From assembly GCA_003176075.1 (NCBI GenBank), contig PSRN01000240.1, positions 1 to 9,637 on the forward strand: a stretch of 9,637 nt of DNA. Reading direction: 5' to 3'. The position numbers were made by a program, and so were the translations under genes. Every line of letters begins with the position of its first letter. Positions within the stretch are counted from its first letter, which is position 1. Of the stretch, positions 7,825 through 9,637 are shown in pieces. This DNA is from Bdellovibrio sp. (lineage in GTDB: Bacteria > Bdellovibrionota > Bdellovibrionia > Bdellovibrionales > Bdellovibrionaceae). Under the pieces are notes generated by a model, which saw nothing but the letters and a program-made list of their open reading frames with translations, ran no database searches and had not been told where the DNA came from.

Positions 7825-8067
7825 AGAGGCTGTTTCAAAATGAAGTTGGCTTGCTCTAGGGTGTTTCCTATTTCTTCTTTAAACCGAGTTCAGGGCCCGA
7901 CGCTCGCCGAACGCAATTCTATTAGCTTCTCAAAACCTCAGACACACAACTCGGTTTTAAGAAGCTAATAGAATTGCGTTCGGCCCTAGCTGGAGGGCCT
8001 GTCCGAGGTTTAAAGAAGAAATAGGAAACACCCTAGAGCAAGCCAACTTCATTTTGAAACAGCCTCT
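7825..8067. repeat. 243-bp near-perfect palindrome between convergent genes
   Basis: The outer arms 7825-7885 and 8007-8067 are perfect 61-bp inverted repeats. Inside them is an asymmetric internal loop (20 bases left, 22 right), then a perfect 25-bp inner stem (7906-7930 with 7960-7984), one mismatch, a 6-bp stem (AAAACC 7932-7937 with GGTTTT 7953-7958) and a 15-base terminal loop. The outer ends read AGAGGCTGTTTCAAAA, like insertion-sequence ends in style, but no family is assigned. There is no ORF of note inside. No T-tract follows the stem in either direction, so it is not a canonical intrinsic terminator, though it could stop or process convergent transcripts. It occupies almost the entire 260-base spacer between a + strand stop (7819) and a - strand stop (8080). 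CTTAG occurs at 7822-7826 and again at 8070-8074, but does not sit symmetrically on the arms, so a target duplication is doubtful. A non-autonomous mobile element (MITE-like) is the leading guess. Confidence 0.9.
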
Positions 8068-8079
8068 CACTTAGGGGCC

Positions 8080-9015
8080 CTACCGGTCAAAAAAATCCCC
8101 CAAGGCTGGCCAGAATTTTCGCAATTTGGCTTTTCTTTCCCGCAAGTACGAAACCCAGTGATTCGTCGGATGGCTTTTAACTCTTCCGAGGAGTCGAATC
8201 GAAAATTGCAGGGCCCCCAGATCAGGAATTTCCGACGTCGGAAGAGGCTTGAGCGCGGTTAGCATTTCGGGCCCAAAAAAAGTGCCGGGCCCCAGGCGCT
8301 CAGTCTCTTCCAGCTCACCAATCAGAATCACATCTGGAATCTGACCCCAGAGAGTTCGGCTCAAGGTCAAGGTGGGTTGCGCGGACTGAGGTCTACCCGC
8401 CGAAGCGACAACAATCAGGCCTTCCTGAATGGCTTTTCGCACACTGGCCACCCAGGGGTCGTTGTCTTTCACATATTTTTGATTCCAAAGAAGGACGAGA
8501 ATGGAGCCCTGGCGAGGCAATCCATCAATTTGGCTGGGCAAGCGGGAAGAATCAAAGACGCCTTCCTTGTAAGGGGTCGAATTGGTTACTTGGCACTTGG
8601 AGCAGACCTCGAGTTGCGTTTTAAAAAGAGGAGCGATTTTTTCCTCGTAATCTTTGGCGCTCGCCGGTGAAATGACGAAGAGCTGGGCTGCGGCGATCTC
8701 CCGAGTTGTCGCCTTTGGCAACTCCGCAGTTTCTGCTTTTGGTACACCTGCCTTGGGCACACCAGCTTTTGGCGCTTCCACGTTTGGCGTCTCTGCTTTT
8801 GGCGTCTCTGCTTTTGATCCTTCCGCTTGGGGTCCCTCACCTTTCTGTATTTCCGCTGTTGCAGGGGCCGGATCGGCCAATGCCAAGTCCGCCCAAGCAA
8901 GGCCCACAGAAGAGTTCAGATAAGTCAAGATCATCAAAAATGTCGCGAAGACTGGACTTCGCGCCAAGCGGGTCGAAAAAAACAAGCAATTTGTTTTCCG
9001 CAAAAAGTAAGACAT
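8080..9015 (-). CDS. Exported protein with pentapeptide repeat and degenerate subtilisin-like domain
   Basis: No named family is assigned. From ATG at 9015 it has 311 residues: a basic n-region, a hydrophobic segment VFATFLMILTYLNSSVGLAWA (about 22-42) and a probable cleavage at AWA|D or ALA|D, so it is secreted or periplasmic. Residues about 67-98 hold a Pro-Lys-Ala-rich repeat (PKAET, PNVEA, PKAGV), probably an extended linker. The C-terminal part aligns by eye with the second half of subtilisin: SVRKAIQEGLIVVASAGR with AVDKAVASGVVVVAAAGN, PDVILIG with PSVIAVG, GTFFGPEM with SFSSVGPEL, and LGALQFSIRLLGRV where the GTSMASPHVAG serine motif should be. The oxyanion Asn reads Arg and the nucleophile Ser is not there; no HGT or DTG motif is seen. 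CSKC (138-141) could form a disulfide. A GTG at 9072 is a longer alternative without a ribosome binding site. It is convergent with the reductase gene and divergent from the phospholipase D gene. Confidence 0.72.
   Translation of the reverse strand: MSYFLRKTNCLFFSTRLARSPVFATFLMILTYLNSSVGLAWADLALADPAPATAEIQKGEGPQAEGSKAETPKAETPNVEAPKAGVPKAGVPKAETAELPKATTREIAAAQLFVISPASAKDYEEKIAPLFKTQLEVCSKCQVTNSTPYKEGVFDSSRLPSQIDGLPRQGSILVLLWNQKYVKDNDPWVASVRKAIQEGLIVVASAGRPQSAQPTLTLSRTLWGQIPDVILIGELEETERLGPGTFFGPEMLTALKPLPTSEIPDLGALQFSIRLLGRVKSHPTNHWVSYLRERKAKLRKFWPALGDFFDR
8732..8821 (-). repeat. Six 15-bp tandem units coding the pentapeptide linker
   Basis: On the + strand the units are variants of tctgcttttggcgtc, six in a row with exact 15-base period. 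They encode PKAET/PNVEA/PKAGV-type pentapeptides in the exported protein. The unit length keeps the frame, so copy number could vary between strains without breaking the protein. Confidence 0.75.
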
Positions 9016-9065
9016 TATTAGAATTGTCGTCAGGGGAAATGGCTCGTGCAAGAGTTGGCACTTTA

Positions 9066-9637
9066 ATGACACAAGATATCGCGCTTTTCTTTGAAGGGGA
9101 TGATTACTACCGGGAAGCCTTCAAGGCCATTGCGGCGGCGCAAGCGGAGATATGTCTTGAAACCTACATTTTTGCATTGGACGAAATTGGAGTTGAATTT
9201 TTGCAGAGACTCGCATCAGCGCAAAAGCGTGGCGTTGCTGTTTACCTTCTGGTGGATGGAGTCGGATCGAACACCTCGCTCCCGGCGCTTCGCCAGTTTT
9301 GTGAGCAAAACGAAATTCACTTGCGGGTCTATCATCCGGTTCCCTTTTTGAACTTTGGTCCGCTGCAACAGCCGCGCGTTGAATTGCGTCTTTACATCGC
9401 ACTTCTGAGGCGGATCAATAGCCGGAATCATCGCAAGGTCATTATTGTGGATCGAATCGTGGCCTTCGCGGGAAGTCTCAACATCATTTCCGTTCACAGC
9501 CGCAAATTCTCGGGAGAGAAAGCCTGGCGGGACACCGGGATGCGCATCGAATCTCCCAAGGCGGCCATCGTCGAACTGCGAAATTCCTTCTTTCGAGCCT
9601 GGCGGAGGGCCTTTCGATGGTCCCGCCTCCTCACCCG
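9066..9637 (+). CDS. Phospholipase D / cardiolipin synthase family protein, 3' end outside the window
   Basis: Partial gene, 190 complete codons seen. The N-terminus LFFEGDDYYREAFKAIAAAQAEICLETYIFALDEIG matches the opening of bacterial cardiolipin synthases (dGd.y...l..I..A...I.le.Yif..D..G), and RGVAVYLLVDGVGS (55-68) is the usual following strand. The first HKD motif is complete: His122-x-Lys124-x4-Asp129 (NHRKVIIVD), followed by AGSLNI and WRDTGMRIESP. The second HKD motif would be downstream of the window. No N-terminal membrane helices are present, so it resembles ClsB-type or stand-alone phosphatidyltransferases rather than ClsA. Likely role: phosphatidyl transfer making cardiolipin or another phospholipid at the inner membrane; a nuclease-type PLD is less likely given the YIF..D.IG and DGVGS features. 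The start could also be ATG at 9039, whose AGGGG is only two bases away; ATG 9066 has only a weak site. It is divergent from the exported-protein gene, with 50 bases between starts. Confidence 0.83.
   Translation, partial: MTQDIALFFEGDDYYREAFKAIAAAQAEICLETYIFALDEIGVEFLQRLASAQKRGVAVYLLVDGVGSNTSLPALRQFCEQNEIHLRVYHPVPFLNFGPLQQPRVELRLYIALLRRINSRNHRKVIIVDRIVAFAGSLNIISVHSRKFSGEKAWRDTGMRIESPKAAIVELRNSFFRAWRRAFRWSRLLT

Noticed and set aside
7822..8074. CTTAG as a target-site duplication flanking the palindrome
   Set aside because: The two copies are not placed symmetrically to the arm ends: the left copy runs into the arm and the right one is two bases beyond it. A five-base match can occur by chance.
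7820..8079. CRISPR array or intrinsic terminator in the palindromic spacer
   Set aside because: There are no regularly spaced direct repeats, and no T-tract follows the stem in either direction.
8377..8670. + strand ORF of 97 codons inside the exported-protein gene
   Set aside because: It is antisense to the well-supported subtilisin-like region and has no ribosome binding site or recognisable product.

Overview
The window looks like a chromosomal segment of a Gram-negative (diderm) bacterium with moderate GC. The evidence is a lipid A-Kdo transferase, an outer-membrane beta-barrel protein, a very large lipoprotein and a cardiolipin-synthase-like phospholipase D. The FabV/FabMG-like reductase, the size of the lipoprotein and the general style suggest Bdellovibrionota or a related lineage. 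That placement is inference from memory of such genomes, not a database result.

Layout. (1) 6-1370 (+) is a Kdo transferase (waaA/kdtA, GT30). (2) About 1542-2777 (+) is an exported outer-membrane beta-barrel protein, best started at a TTG with a strong ribosome binding site. (3) About 2764-6459 (+) is a lipoprotein of about 1,230 residues that overlaps the barrel gene and is probably translationally coupled to it. It holds two diverged copies of a Cys/Trp/NPW module. (4) 6521-7819 (+) is a divergent FabV-like (FabMG-type) enoyl-ACP reductase with its own promoter-like sequence. (5) 7825-8067 is a 243-bp near-perfect palindrome filling the spacer between two convergent genes. (6) 8080-9015 (-) is an exported protein with a Pro/Ala/Lys/Glu pentapeptide repeat and a C-terminal domain that reads like a subtilisin fold without its catalytic residues. 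(7) From 9066 (+) to the window edge is a phospholipase D/cardiolipin synthase family gene, cut off after its first HKD motif.

Common theme: nearly everything concerns the cell envelope (Kdo addition to lipid A, an outer-membrane protein with a lipoprotein partner, fatty-acid elongation, phospholipid-head chemistry, an exported pseudo-enzyme). The least explained item is the palindrome. It has 61-bp perfect outer arms and a 25-bp inner stem. The bases left unpaired in the internal loop are complementary to the terminal loop, so alternative folds or loop-loop contacts are possible. No tRNA, rRNA, CRISPR array or transposase gene was seen, and there is no gene-free stretch over 300 bases; the largest is the 260-base spacer holding the palindrome.
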